A stretch of 64,000 nucleotides of DNA from the NCBI RefSeq assembly GCF_018070575.1, contig NZ_JAGPXN010000019.1, forward strand, positions 62,001 to 126,000, in the 5' to 3' direction. The DNA comes from Micromonospora sp. C31. GTDB taxonomy: Bacteria > Actinomycetota > Actinomycetes > Mycobacteriales > Micromonosporaceae. Numbering within the stretch: the first letter of the stretch is position 1; each line of letters begins with the position of its first letter. Below the pieces are notes generated by a model, which ran no database searches, had not been told where the DNA came from, and saw only the letters and a program-made list of their open reading frames with translations. The translations under genes were made by a program, and so were the position numbers. This document shows positions 15,872-24,580 of this stretch, piece after piece.

Positions 15872-17299
15872 TTACAGGGGGATGTTGCCGTGCGCGCCCC
15901 GGGCCGCCGGGGCGGCGGCGAGGGCCCCGGCGATGCGACGGCGGGTCTCGGCGGGGGTGATGACGTCGTCCACGACGCCGATCTCGAGGGCCCGGTTGAC
16001 GCCGCCGGCGATGCGGGTCTGCTCCTCGACGAGCTGCGCGCGCAGCGTCTCGCGCTCCTCGGCGGGGACGGCGGCCAGCTTCTTGCGGTGCAGGATGTTG
16101 ACCGCGGCGCCGGCGCCCATCACGGCTACCTCGGCGTTGGGCCAGGCGAACACGGCGGTGGCGCCCAGGGCGCGGGAGTTCATCGCGATGTACGCCCCGC
16201 CGTAGGCCTTGCGGGTGACCAGGGTGACCCGGGGCACGACGGCCTCGGCGAAGGCGTGCAGGAGCTTCGCGCCGCGCCGGACGACGCCGTCCCACTCCTG
16301 GCCGAGGCCGGGCAGGTAGCCGGGGACGTCGACCAGGACGATCAGCGGCACGCCGAGGGAGTCGCACATGCGCACGAACCGGGCGGCCTTCTCGGCGCTG
16401 GACGCGTCCAGGCAGCCGCCCAGGCGCAGCGGGTTGTTCGCGACGACCCCGACGGTGCGCCCGGCGAAGCGACCCAGGGTGGTCACCACGTTGGGCGCCC
16501 ACTTGGCGTGCAGCTCCACCCCGGGGGCGTCCAGCAGCGCCTTGACCACCGGCTTGACGTCGTAGGCGCGGTTCGGCTCGGCCGGCATCTTCGCCGTCAG
16601 GTCGTGACCCCCCTCGTCCTGGGCGGACACGTCGTCGGGCGACAGCCGCCCCTGCCGGCCCAGCAACGCCGCGAGCTTGCGCGACTCGCTGATCGCCGAC
16701 TCGTCGTCGGCGCAGGTCACGTGGACCACCCCGGAGCGGCGGCCGTGCGGCTCGGGCCCACCGAGGCGCGCCATGTCGACCCGCTCGCCGGTGACGCTGC
16801 GGACCACCTCCGGGCCGGTCACGAAGATCCGGCCCGCGCCGCTCATGACCACGATGTCGGTCAGCGCCGGCCCGTACGCGGCGCCACCGGCCGCCGGACC
16901 GAGCACCGTGGAGATCTGCGGCACCCGCCCCGAGGCCCGCACCATCGCCGCGAACACCTGGCCCACCGCGTCCAGGGCGACCACGCCCTCGGCCAGCCGT
17001 GCCCCGCCCGAGTGCCACAGCCCCACCACGGGCACCCGCTCCCGTACCGCGGTGTCGATGGCGTCCACGACGTGCCGGCACCCTTCGGTGCCCATCGCCC
17101 CGCCCATCCGCGTCGCGTCGGTGGCGTACGCGACGACCGGCGACCCCTCGACCTCGCCGCGCGCCCACAACACGCCCGAGGTGTCGCGCGGCACCGACAG
17201 TCGCAACGATCCCGCGTCGAACAGCGCCCGGAGCCGTACCTCGGGATCCCGGTGGTCCACGACGGAAGACGGGTCCACGCCGACGGCGGTGGTGGTCAC
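15872..17299 (-). CDS. accD: Acyl-CoA carboxylase carboxyltransferase (beta) subunit
   Basis: A 475-residue carboxyltransferase subunit of an acetyl/propionyl-CoA carboxylase, which moves CO2 from biotin to acyl-CoA and makes malonyl-CoA for fatty-acid synthesis. Recognisable blocks: GLWHSGGARLAEGV, GPAAGGAAYGPALTD, DVPGYLPGLGQEWDG and RKAYGGAYIAMNSR. As the last gene of the fab cluster it corresponds in position to AccD6 of mycobacteria. The biotin-carrying alpha subunit is not in the window. The GTG at 17299 is chosen because GGAGG lies 5 bases before it; the ATG at 17311 lacks a site. It lies 22 bases from the fabF stop. Confidence 0.92.
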   Translation of the reverse strand: MTTTAVGVDPSSVVDHRDPEVRLRALFDAGSLRLSVPRDTSGVLWARGEVEGSPVVAYATDATRMGGAMGTEGCRHVVDAIDTAVRERVPVVGLWHSGGARLAEGVVALDAVGQVFAAMVRASGRVPQISTVLGPAAGGAAYGPALTDIVVMSGAGRIFVTGPEVVRSVTGERVDMARLGGPEPHGRRSGVVHVTCADDESAISESRKLAALLGRQGRLSPDDVSAQDEGGHDLTAKMPAEPNRAYDVKPVVKALLDAPGVELHAKWAPNVVTTLGRFAGRTVGVVANNPLRLGGCLDASSAEKAARFVRMCDSLGVPLIVLVDVPGYLPGLGQEWDGVVRRGAKLLHAFAEAVVPRVTLVTRKAYGGAYIAMNSRALGATAVFAWPNAEVAVMGAGAAVNILHRKKLAAVPAEERETLRAQLVEEQTRIAGGVNRALEIGVVDDVITPAETRRRIAGALAAAPAARGAHGNIPL

Positions 17300-17321
17300 G
17301 TGAGCCTCCATGGCTGTGGTC

Positions 17322-18548
17322 TCAGGCCCGCGTGAAGACGAGAGCCACGTTGTGACCGCCGAAGCCGAACGAGTTGTTCAGCGCGGCGGGGATGTCCAGG
17401 TGGCGTGCCTCGTTGGCGGCCACGTCCAGGCTGAGCCCGTCGTCGGGGTCGTCCAGGTTGATCGTCGGCGGTACGACGCCGTCGCGGATCGCCAGGATGG
17501 TGGCGATCGACTCCAGGGCGCCCGCCGCGCCCAGCAGGTGACCGGACATCGACTTGGTCGAGGTCAGCACCGGGTGGTCGCCCAGCGCCGCCCGCAGCGC
17601 GGTGATCTCCGCGACGTCGCCGACCGGGGTCGACGTGGCGTGCGCGTTGACGTGCACGATGTCCGCCCTGGCGACGTCCGCGTCCGCGATCGCCTTCGCG
17701 ATCGCCCGGATGGCGCCCTCGCCCTCCGGGTGCGGCTGGACGATGTCGTAGCCGTCGGAGGTGAGCCCGGCGCCGGCCAGCCGGGCGTAGACCCGGGCGC
17801 CCCGGGCGGCGGCGTGCTCGGCCCGCTCCAGCACCAGGATGCCCGCGCCCTCACCGAGCACGAAGCCGTCACGGCCCTTGTCCCACGGGCGGGAGGCCCG
17901 CTCCGGCTCGTCGTTGCGGGTCGACATCGCCCGCATCGAGCTGAAGCCGGCGATCGGCAGCTGGTGGATGACCGCTTCGGTGCCGCCGGCCACCACCACG
18001 TCGGCGCGGCCGGCGCGGATCATGTCCATGCCGAGCGCGATCGCCTCCGCGCCCGTCGCGCAGGCGCTGGCCACCGAGTGCACCCCGGCCTTCGCGCCCA
18101 GCTCCAGCCCCACCCAGGCGGCGGGGCCGTTCGGCATCAGCATCGGGATGGTGTGCGGGGAGACCCGCCGCGGGCCGGACGCCTCCAGGATGTCGTCCTG
18201 GGCGAGCAGCGTCAGCGCGCCGCCGATGCCGGAGCCGACGCTGACGCCCAGCCGCTCCGGATCCAGCCCGGAGTCGGCCAGCCCGGAGTCCGCCCAGGCC
18301 TGCTGCGCCGCGATGATCGCGATCGCCTCGGAACGGTCGAGCCGGCGGAGCTTGACCCGGTCGATCAGACCGGTCGGCTCGACCGCGAGCCGGGCGGCGA
18401 TCCGGACCGGCAGTTGCTCGGCCCACTCCTGGGTGAGCGGACCCACCCCGGAGCGGCCGGCGAGCATGGCGTCCCAGGTCGACGCGACGTCCCCGCCCAG
18501 CGGGGTGGTCGCGCCGAGCCCGGTGACGACGACGTCGGTGTGAGCCAT
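17322..18548 (-). CDS. fabF: Beta-ketoacyl-ACP synthase II
   Basis: A 408-residue elongating condensing enzyme of type II fatty-acid synthesis. The catalytic cysteine lies in VASACATGAEAI (about residue 163). The two histidines lie in VNAHATSTPVGD and NSFGFGGHN, and the conserved lysine in TSTKSMSGH. It condenses acyl groups with malonyl-ACP, the carrier being encoded just upstream with only 2 bases between acpP stop and fabF start. Length is normal. Confidence 0.96.
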   Translation of the reverse strand: MAHTDVVVTGLGATTPLGGDVASTWDAMLAGRSGVGPLTQEWAEQLPVRIAARLAVEPTGLIDRVKLRRLDRSEAIAIIAAQQAWADSGLADSGLDPERLGVSVGSGIGGALTLLAQDDILEASGPRRVSPHTIPMLMPNGPAAWVGLELGAKAGVHSVASACATGAEAIALGMDMIRAGRADVVVAGGTEAVIHQLPIAGFSSMRAMSTRNDEPERASRPWDKGRDGFVLGEGAGILVLERAEHAAARGARVYARLAGAGLTSDGYDIVQPHPEGEGAIRAIAKAIADADVARADIVHVNAHATSTPVGDVAEITALRAALGDHPVLTSTKSMSGHLLGAAGALESIATILAIRDGVVPPTINLDDPDDGLSLDVAANEARHLDIPAALNNSFGFGGHNVALVFTRA

Positions 18549-18550
18549 GA

Positions 18551-18790
18551 TCAGGACTGCGCCTCGATGTAGCTGACGGCGTCCCCGACGGTCTTGAGGT
18601 TCTGCACCTCGTTGTCCGGGATCTTGACGCCGAACTTCTCCTCGGCCGCCACCACGACCTCCACCATGGAGAGCGAGTCGACGTCCAGGTCGTCGGTGAA
18701 GGACTTCCCCTCGGCCACGTCGTCCGGGTTCACCCCGGCAACCTCTTCGAGGATCTCGGCGAGGCCGGCGGTGATCTCGTCACGGGTCAT
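18551..18790 (-). CDS. acpP: Acyl carrier protein
   Basis: A 79-residue acyl carrier protein. The phosphopantetheine serine is Ser39 in DVDSLSMVEV. The sequence is acidic and helical, as usual for ACP. Its position between fabH and fabF marks it as the carrier for primary fatty-acid synthesis. An 82-base gap with a hairpin separates it from fabH, which may adjust the high ACP level needed. Confidence 0.96.
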   Translation of the reverse strand: MTRDEITAGLAEILEEVAGVNPDDVAEGKSFTDDLDVDSLSMVEVVVAAEEKFGVKIPDNEVQNLKTVGDAVSYIEAQS

Positions 18791-18821
18791 TGCGGTTGGT
18801 TCCTCTCATCGTGGATCATTC

Positions 18822-18844
18822 GACGGCCGACGACGCCGGCCGTC
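18822..18844 (-). other. Intra-operon hairpin before acpP
   Basis: An 8-bp stem GACGGCCG/CGGCCGTC with a 7-base loop between fabH and acpP. It could be an attenuator or an mRNA processing site that sets differential ACP expression; there is no direct evidence for either. Confidence 0.35.
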
Positions 18845-18872
18845 ACTCCCCGGCACGCGGCCGGAGGGGCTT

Positions 18873-19817
18873 TCAGGGGCAGCGGACGACCTGACCGGCG
18901 TAGGTCAGGCCGCCGCCGAAGCCGAAGAGCAGCACCGGGGCGCCGGACGGCACCTCCCGCCGCTCGACCAGCTTGGACAGGGCCAGTGGCACGCTCGCCG
19001 CCGACGTGTTGCCGGACTCGACGATGTCCTTGGCGACGATCGCGTTCGGGATGCCGAGCCGCTTGACGATGCCGTCGATGATCCGGGAGTTGGCCTGGTG
19101 CGGTACGAAGGCGGCCAGCTCCGACGGCTCCACCCCGGCGCGCTCGCACGCCTGCCGGGCCAGCGGCGCCAGCTCCGTGGTGGCCCAGCGGAAGACCGAC
19201 TGGCCCTCCTGCTGGATGTACGGGCGCCAGCCCTCGATGCGTACCGCGTCGCCCCGCTCCGGCACCGAGCCCCAGACCACCGGGCCGACACCGGCGGGCT
19301 CACCCTCGCCGACGGCCGACACCACGGCGGCGCCGGCGCCGTCGGCGAAGATGATGCAGGTGGACCGGTCCGTCCAGTCGACGATGTCGGACAGCTTCTC
19401 CGCGCCGACGACCAGGGCGTTGCGCGAGGCGCCGGCCCGGATGGCGTGGTCGACGGTGCCCAGCGCGTACGCGAAGCCGGAGCAGGCCGTGTTGAGGTCG
19501 AACGCCCCGGGCGCGGTGATGCCGAGCTTGGCGGCGACCCGGCAGGCCACGTTGGGGCTGCGGTCGGCGGAGCTGCACGTCGCCACCACGACCAGGTCGA
19601 TGTCGGCGGCGGTGAGCCCGGAGTTGGCCAGGGCCTTCCCGGCTGCGGCGGCGGCCATGTCGGCGACCGTCTCGCCGTTGGCGATCCGCCGGCTGACGAT
19701 GCCGACCCGGTCCCGGATCCACTCGTCGCTGGTCTCGACCAGCTGGGCGATGTCGTCGTTGGTGACCACCCGGGAGGGCTGGTAGTGCCCCAGCGCGACG
19801 ATCCGGCTGCCGGTCAT
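18873..19817 (-). CDS. fabH: Beta-ketoacyl-ACP synthase III
   Basis: A 314-residue initiating condensing enzyme that joins an acyl-CoA primer to malonyl-ACP. The catalytic triad is visible: Cys112 in NTACSGFAYA, His in VPHQANSRI, and Asn in ESGNTSAAS. In actinomycetes FabH accepts branched primers, which sets the iso/anteiso fatty acids; the 2-oxoacid dehydrogenase E1 at 35.7 kb could supply such primers. AAAGGA precedes the ATG. A 60-bp tandem repeat separates it from fabD. Confidence 0.95.
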   Translation of the reverse strand: MTGSRIVALGHYQPSRVVTNDDIAQLVETSDEWIRDRVGIVSRRIANGETVADMAAAAAGKALANSGLTAADIDLVVVATCSSADRSPNVACRVAAKLGITAPGAFDLNTACSGFAYALGTVDHAIRAGASRNALVVGAEKLSDIVDWTDRSTCIIFADGAGAAVVSAVGEGEPAGVGPVVWGSVPERGDAVRIEGWRPYIQQEGQSVFRWATTELAPLARQACERAGVEPSELAAFVPHQANSRIIDGIVKRLGIPNAIVAKDIVESGNTSAASVPLALSKLVERREVPSGAPVLLFGFGGGLTYAGQVVRCP

Positions 19818-19830
19818 CGGAGCTGTCCTT

Positions 19831-19942
19831 TCGTTCGCGACTGCGGGACTCGCAGACCCGGCTCATTCCTCGCGCTCACGGGGCTGTTCTTCGTTCGCGA
19901 CTGCGGGACTCGCAGACCCGGCTCATTCCTCGCGCTCACGGG
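19831..19942. repeat. 60-bp-period tandem direct repeat between fabD and fabH
   Basis: A 52-base block starting TCGTTCGCGACTGCGGGACT is repeated exactly at 19831-19882 and 19891-19942, separated by 8 bases that also resemble the sequence before copy 1. Each contains a 5-bp hairpin CTGCG-GGACT-CGCAG. On the minus strand each copy starts GTGAGCGCGAGGAATGAGCC; copy 2 supplies the stop codon of FabD. Short in-frame readings of this unit look like shadows, not protein. Confidence 0.85.
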
Positions 19943-21105
19943 TGACCTCCGATGCGGACGAGCGGTTGGCCCGGGGCGACCGGGTCGTCGTGGTGGGCGA
20001 GCCACTCGGTGAGTACGCCGTCGGTGTGGGCGGCCACCTCGACGGGGCCCTGCCGGGTGGCCACGTGACCGACGACCTGACCGGTGCGGAGCGGGTCGCC
20101 CTCGGCGAGGTCCCGGGCCGGCTCGAAGGTGCCGGCGGCCGGGGCCACCACCACGCGGAAGTGCATGGTCGGCTCGTGGCTGGGCGCCATCCCGTGTCGG
20201 GCGATCAGGTCCCGGGCGGCGGGCAGGTCGTCCGGGGTGTTGAGGGTGACGACCTCGGGGGCGTCGGCCCCCTTGAGCTCCCGTTTCACCAGGCCCGCGA
20301 GGGTGCCGGCCGGGGGCAGCTCGATCACGCCGGTCACCCCGAGGTCGGCCAGGGTGCGCATGCAGAGGTCCCAGCGCACCGGCGCGGTGACCTGGCGGAC
20401 CAGGCGCTGCACCATGTCGCGCCCGTGGTTGACCGCGGCGCCGTCGAGGTTCGACAGCAGGATCCGGGCCGGGTCGGTCGGGGTGATCCCGGCGGCCACG
20501 GCGGCCAGCGCCGCCTCGGCCGGGGCCATGTACGGGGTGTGGAAGGCGCCGGCCACCTTCAGGCGGATCACCCGGGCCTTCGCCGGTGGCTCGGCGGCGA
20601 GCTTGTCCAGCCCTTCGGCGGCGCCGGCGGCGACGAACTGGCCGGCGCCGTTGCGATTTGCCGGGTGCAGCCCGTGCGCGGTGATCGAGGCGAGCACCTC
20701 GTCCGGGTCCCCGCCCAGCACGGCGGCCATCCCGGTCGGCTCCAGCGCGCAGGCGGCGGCCATCTCCCGGCCGCGTACGCCGGCCAGGGTGATCGCCGCA
20801 TCCGCCGGGAGCACCCCGGCGAGCGTCGCCGCGCCCAGTTCGCCCACGCTGTGGCCGGCGGTGAGCGTGACGTCGTACATCGGCAGGTGCTCGGCGGCCA
20901 GCAGCGCGGCGGCGACCAGCAGCGGCTGGGTCCGCGCGGTGTCCCTGATCTCGTCCGCGTCGGCCGTGGTGCCGAGGTGCACCAGGTCGACCCGGGCCAG
21001 CGCGGACCACCAGCGCAGGCGTGCCACGGCGCCGGTGAGGTCGAGCCAGGGAGTCAGGAAGCCGGGTTTCTGGGAACCCTGGCCGGGCGAGAGTACGGCG
21101 AGCAC
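19936..21105 (-). CDS. fabD: Malonyl-CoA:ACP transacylase with biotinyl/lipoyl-like C-terminal extension
   Basis: A 389-residue protein. Residues 1-about 310 form a FabD-type acyltransferase: GQGSQ at 8-12, catalytic Ser86 in GHSVGE, His189 in GAFHTP. It loads malonyl groups on ACP. Ordinary FabD ends near residue 310. Here residues about 314-389 add a domain reading MHFRVVVAPAAGTFEP then GPVEVAAHTDGVLTEWLAHH and DPVAPGQPLVRI, the spacing of a biotinyl/lipoyl hammerhead. The lysine that would carry the cofactor is absent (the hairpin reads GPVEVAAHT). The extension may be a docking domain. The GTG at 21105 has GGGAGAG upstream. Confidence 0.9.
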   Translation of the reverse strand: MLAVLSPGQGSQKPGFLTPWLDLTGAVARLRWWSALARVDLVHLGTTADADEIRDTARTQPLLVAAALLAAEHLPMYDVTLTAGHSVGELGAATLAGVLPADAAITLAGVRGREMAAACALEPTGMAAVLGGDPDEVLASITAHGLHPANRNGAGQFVAAGAAEGLDKLAAEPPAKARVIRLKVAGAFHTPYMAPAEAALAAVAAGITPTDPARILLSNLDGAAVNHGRDMVQRLVRQVTAPVRWDLCMRTLADLGVTGVIELPPAGTLAGLVKRELKGADAPEVVTLNTPDDLPAARDLIARHGMAPSHEPTMHFRVVVAPAAGTFEPARDLAEGDPLRTGQVVGHVATRQGPVEVAAHTDGVLTEWLAHHDDPVAPGQPLVRIGGHP

Positions 21106-21170
21106 GTCTATGACTCTCCCGGATACGCGCGGGTAGCGCTGTGCCGCCCCCGACCAAACCGCACTAGAAC

Positions 21171-21191
21171 CTTTGGAGGAATCCTACAAAG
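21171..21191. promoter_or_regulatory. Near-perfect palindrome upstream of fabD, candidate FasR operator
   Basis: A 21-base inverted repeat CTTTGGAGGA-A-TCCTACAAAG in which all but one pair match. It overlaps the 3' end of the regulator gene and lies 66 bases before the fabD start. FasR of Streptomyces coelicolor is known to bind the fabD promoter region; that this palindrome is its site is inference. Confidence 0.45.
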
Positions 21192-22440
21192 ATCGGCGGC
21201 GATCATCACCCGTGGGTAAGGTTTTGGTGACACCTGGGGGCAATGTCTGGGTTGGTGCCACCGGGACCACCGGGTCGAGGCGCCCGACGGTGAGGGCCAC
21301 CTGGAGCGCGAACGCGTCCCGCGCCGCGAGCGGCGAGAAACCGGTGACGTCGGAGATCCGCCGCAGCCGGTAGCGCACCGTGTTCGGGTGCACGAACAGG
21401 GACCGCGCGGCGCTCTCCAGCGTGCCACCGGCCGCGAAGAAGGCGTCGAGGGTCTCCAGCAGTTCCCCGCCGGCCCGCACCAGCGCCGCGTAGACGTCGT
21501 GCCGCAGCCGCCGACGCGCCTCCGCGTCCCCGGCCAGCGCCCGCTCCGGCAGCAGGTCGTCCGCCGGCACCGGTCGGGGCGCGGTCGGCCAGGCCGGGGC
21601 GGCCCGGAAGCCGGCCAGTGCCGCGCGCGCCGACTCGGTCGCCTCGTCCAGGCTCGGCACGGCCGGACCGACCACCACCGGCCCCTCCCCGAACGCGCCG
21701 AGCAGCTTGCCGGTGGCCGCGACCGGGTCGGCGGCGCCACCGAGCACGATGACCAGCCGGTCGCCGTGCACCCCGCCGATCACCTCCGTGTCGATGCGCC
21801 GGGCGTGCCGGTGGGCCGTGTGCAGCACGGCGGAGACCTCGCCGCCGGGGGAGCGGCCGACCGCCACCGCCACCGGCGGGGCGTCCGCCCAGCCGAGCGC
21901 CGCCGCCCGGCTCGCCAGCACGTCCGGCGAGTCGCCGCGCAGCAACGCGTCCACCAGCAGCGCCTGCAACCGGGCGTCCCACGACCCACGCGACTCGGCG
22001 GCCCGGGCGTACACGCGGGCGGCGGCGAAGGCGATCTCCCGGGAGAACCGCAGCACCGCCTCGAGCAACTGCTGCTCCTCACCCTCCGCCGCCAGGTGCG
22101 AGACCTGCTCCTCGACCACGTCGATCATCACCTTCACCAGCGCGACGGTCTGTTGGAGGCTGATCGAGCGGGCGAGCGCCTGTGGGGCGGTGGCGAAGAC
22201 CTCGTCCGAGACCTCCTGCGTGCTGTCCGCCGTGCCGCCGCCGTCACGTAGCCACTGCACCAGCGACCGGGCACCGGCCTGGGCCACCAGCATCACCCAG
22301 GAACGGTGGTCGGGCGGCAGGTCGCGGAACCAGGGCAGCGCCTCGTCCATCCGGGCCACGCTGGCGCTGGCCAGCGCCCCCGCCGCCCGCTCGATCCGGC
22401 GCAGCGTGGCCGACAGTTCCGTCCCGCCTGGGTCGCTCAC
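21184..22440 (-). CDS. fasR: PucR-family regulator of fatty-acid synthesis (FasR-like)
   Basis: A 418-residue PucR/CdaR-type regulator. The N-terminal part is helical, the centre resembles the GGDEF-like CdaR domain, and the C-terminal helix-turn-helix reads SLFVHPNTVRYRLRRISDVTG. Immediate linkage to fabD on the same strand (78 bases) matches FasR of Streptomyces, an activator of the fabD-fabH-acpP-fabF operon. It likely senses long-chain acyl-CoA, as known for relatives. The last 15 or so residues (TLPTGDDRRRSL) are basic and their codons overlap the candidate operator. Confidence 0.88.
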   Translation of the reverse strand: MSDPGGTELSATLRRIERAAGALASASVARMDEALPWFRDLPPDHRSWVMLVAQAGARSLVQWLRDGGGTADSTQEVSDEVFATAPQALARSISLQQTVALVKVMIDVVEEQVSHLAAEGEEQQLLEAVLRFSREIAFAAARVYARAAESRGSWDARLQALLVDALLRGDSPDVLASRAAALGWADAPPVAVAVGRSPGGEVSAVLHTAHRHARRIDTEVIGGVHGDRLVIVLGGAADPVAATGKLLGAFGEGPVVVGPAVPSLDEATESARAALAGFRAAPAWPTAPRPVPADDLLPERALAGDAEARRRLRHDVYAALVRAGGELLETLDAFFAAGGTLESAARSLFVHPNTVRYRLRRISDVTGFSPLAARDAFALQVALTVGRLDPVVPVAPTQTLPPGVTKTLPTGDDRRRSL

Positions 22441-22503
22441 CGCCCCAGCGTGACACGCCCCGACCTGCGCCTCCGCCCCGGGCGGCCCGCCTGCCGTGGC
22501 TCC

Positions 22504-22567
22504 GGGCTGCCCGCCTGCCGGGCCGCGTGCCTGCCGGGCTGCCCGCCTGCCGGGCCGCGTGCCTGCC
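22504..22567. repeat. 32-bp tandem repeat
   Basis: Two exact tandem copies of a 32-base unit starting GGGCTGCCCGCCTGCCGGGC, preceded by a decayed third copy from about 22482. It lies in the 148-base gap between fasR and the response regulator stop and has no coding role that I can see. Confidence 0.7.
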
Positions 22568-22588
22568 CGCGCCGCCGGCGGCGACGGG

Positions 22589-23257
22589 TCAGGCCGGCGG
22601 CGGGACGGGCAGCCCCAGCTCCTGGGCCAGGATGGCGGCCTGCACCCGGCTGCGCAGGTCCAGCTTGGCGAGGATCCGGCTGACGTGGGTCTTGGTGGTG
22701 CTCTCGGCCAGCGCCAGCCGGTCGGCGACCTGCTGGTTGGACAACCCGAGCCCGAGGCAGGCGAGCACGTCGCGCTCCCGGGGGGTCAGCGCTTCCACCG
22801 CCCCCCGGGTCGCGGCGGAGGTGGTCGGGGCGGTCGCCGCGAACGCGGTGATCAGGCGGCGGGTGACCGCCGGGGCGATGAACCCCTCGCCCCGGGCGAC
22901 CGTCCGTACCGCCGCCACCAGCCCCTCGGCGTCGGTGTCCTTGAGCACGAAGCCGGCCGCGCCGGCCCGCAGCGCACCGAAGACGTACTCGTCGAGGTCG
23001 AAGGTGGTGAGCACGAGCACGTCGGCGAGCCGGTCGGCGACGATCTCCCGGGTGGCCGAGATGCCGTCCAGCCGGGGCATCCGCACGTCCAGCACCGCGA
23101 CGTCCGGGCGCAGCTCCCGGCACAGCCGGACCGCCTCGGCACCGTCCTCGGCCTCGCCCACCACCTCGACGCCGGCCGCTCCGGCCAGGATCAGCACCAG
23201 CCCGGCCCGCACCACCGCCTGGTCGTCGGCGAGCAGCACCCGGATCACCTCGGCCAT
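22589..23257 (-). CDS. NarL/LuxR-family response regulator
   Basis: A 222-residue two-component response regulator. The receiver domain shows acidic Asp11/Asp12, phosphoacceptor Asp57 in VAVLDVRMP, and Lys106 in FVLKD. The LuxR-type helix-turn-helix occupies about residues 153-215 (LTPRERDVLACLGLGLSNQQVADRL). It is the partner of the kinase whose stop lies 1 base before its start, so the two are coupled. The target genes are unknown. Confidence 0.93.
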   Translation of the reverse strand: MAEVIRVLLADDQAVVRAGLVLILAGAAGVEVVGEAEDGAEAVRLCRELRPDVAVLDVRMPRLDGISATREIVADRLADVLVLTTFDLDEYVFGALRAGAAGFVLKDTDAEGLVAAVRTVARGEGFIAPAVTRRLITAFAATAPTTSAATRGAVEALTPRERDVLACLGLGLSNQQVADRLALAESTTKTHVSRILAKLDLRSRVQAAILAQELGLPVPPPA

Positions 23258-23258
23258 G

Positions 23259-24491
23259 TCACGTCCCGTCCCCGCACGGCGCCGCCTCCGTGGGCAGCTC
23301 GACCCGTACCCGCCAGTGGCCCCCCGCCCGGCCGGCGGCGAACCGGCCGTTCAGCAGCACCGCCCGCTCCCGCATCCCGATCAGGCCGGCGCCCGCGCCG
23401 GTCAGCGTGCCACGGCCGGCGCCGACCGGGTTGTCCACACCCACCACCACCCCCGCCGGCTCGTACGCGACCAGCAGGTCGGCCTCGCCGGCGCCGTGCT
23501 TGAGGGCGTTGGTCAGCGACTCCTGCACGATCCGGTACGCGGCGAGGTCCACCCCGACCGGCAGCGCGCGGGGCTCGCCGCGGCGGGTCGTCCGTACGGT
23601 CAGCCCGGCCGCGCGGACCCGGCCGACCAGGCCGTCCAGCTCGCTGAGCCGCGCGCGGGTCGTCTCCTCCGTCGCGTCGACGGCCGTCCCGCCCTCCGTC
23701 GGTTCCCGCAGCAGGTCGATCATCTGCCGCATCTCGCCCAACCCCTGCACGCTGCTCTCCCGGATCACCCGCAGCGCCGACTCGACCTGCGACCGGTCGA
23801 GCCCGGGCACCGAGAGCGCGGCCGTGGCGTGGATGGCCACCGCGCTCAGGTGGTTGGCGATCACGTCGTGCAGTTCCCGGGCCATCCGGGCCCGCTCCGC
23901 GCCGACCGCCTGCCGGCGGTCCAGTTCCACCAGCCGGGCCGTCTGCTCGGCCCGCGCCCGCTCGGCGGCCGCCTGGTCCCGGTACTGCCGCACGCTGATC
24001 CCGGTGAGCACCGGCAGCACCCCGGCCAGGACCACGGGCACCCCGAAGCCCACGCCCTGCCAGTCGCCCTTCAGCAGCACACCCGCCGCCGTGCCGAGGA
24101 TGCTCAGCCCGACCGTGACCCGGAGCAGCCGGCGCCACGTCCGGGTCGAGCCGAACACGCACGCGTCGTAGAGCACCTGGGTGTAGACCAGGACGGTGGC
24201 CAGCGAGCCGCCCATCGCGAGGTCGGCGAGCACCGCCACCGTGCCGAGCGCCAGGCTGGCCCGGGTGGCGACCCGGCGCAGACCCACCGCCACGCAGACC
24301 ACCGCCAGTGGCAGCAGGAACAGCGGTTCCCGCACCTCAGGTTGCCAGGACAGTTGCGGCTGGGTGCCCAGCCCGTACATGACCGCCCCGCCGACCAGCG
24401 ACGCGCCGGCGAGCATGACATCCCGCCCACCCGTCCCGGGTCCGACCCAGCCAGCCGCTCCCACCCCCCGATCCCACCACACCCACATCAC
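23259..24491 (-). CDS. Sensor histidine kinase (HisKA_3 type)
   Basis: A 410-residue membrane kinase. About five hydrophobic segments span residues 25-165, followed by a dimerisation helix with phosphoacceptor His208 in ARELHDVIANH and a C-terminal ATPase domain (NALKHGAGEAD as the N box, AGAGLIGMRERA as the G box). This is the short DesK/NarX-like architecture common in actinomycetes. The GTG at 24491 is followed directly by an ATG, either of which may be used. The signal sensed is unknown; the membrane domain itself is likely the sensor. Confidence 0.9.
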   Translation of the reverse strand: MMWVWWDRGVGAAGWVGPGTGGRDVMLAGASLVGGAVMYGLGTQPQLSWQPEVREPLFLLPLAVVCVAVGLRRVATRASLALGTVAVLADLAMGGSLATVLVYTQVLYDACVFGSTRTWRRLLRVTVGLSILGTAAGVLLKGDWQGVGFGVPVVLAGVLPVLTGISVRQYRDQAAAERARAEQTARLVELDRRQAVGAERARMARELHDVIANHLSAVAIHATAALSVPGLDRSQVESALRVIRESSVQGLGEMRQMIDLLREPTEGGTAVDATEETTRARLSELDGLVGRVRAAGLTVRTTRRGEPRALPVGVDLAAYRIVQESLTNALKHGAGEADLLVAYEPAGVVVGVDNPVGAGRGTLTGAGAGLIGMRERAVLLNGRFAAGRAGGHWRVRVELPTEAAPCGDGT

Positions 24492-24580
24492 GCCCGTTTC
24501 CGCCGATCACACAGTCATGGCGGGGGGGACGAAAGCTGCACCGGTGAACGAAGCGACCACCACACCTGCATGATCGCGAT

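Noticed and set aside
22504..22567. 32-bp tandem repeat as a possible coding repeat
   Set aside because: It falls between genes with no start or ribosome site and no frame free of shadow composition.
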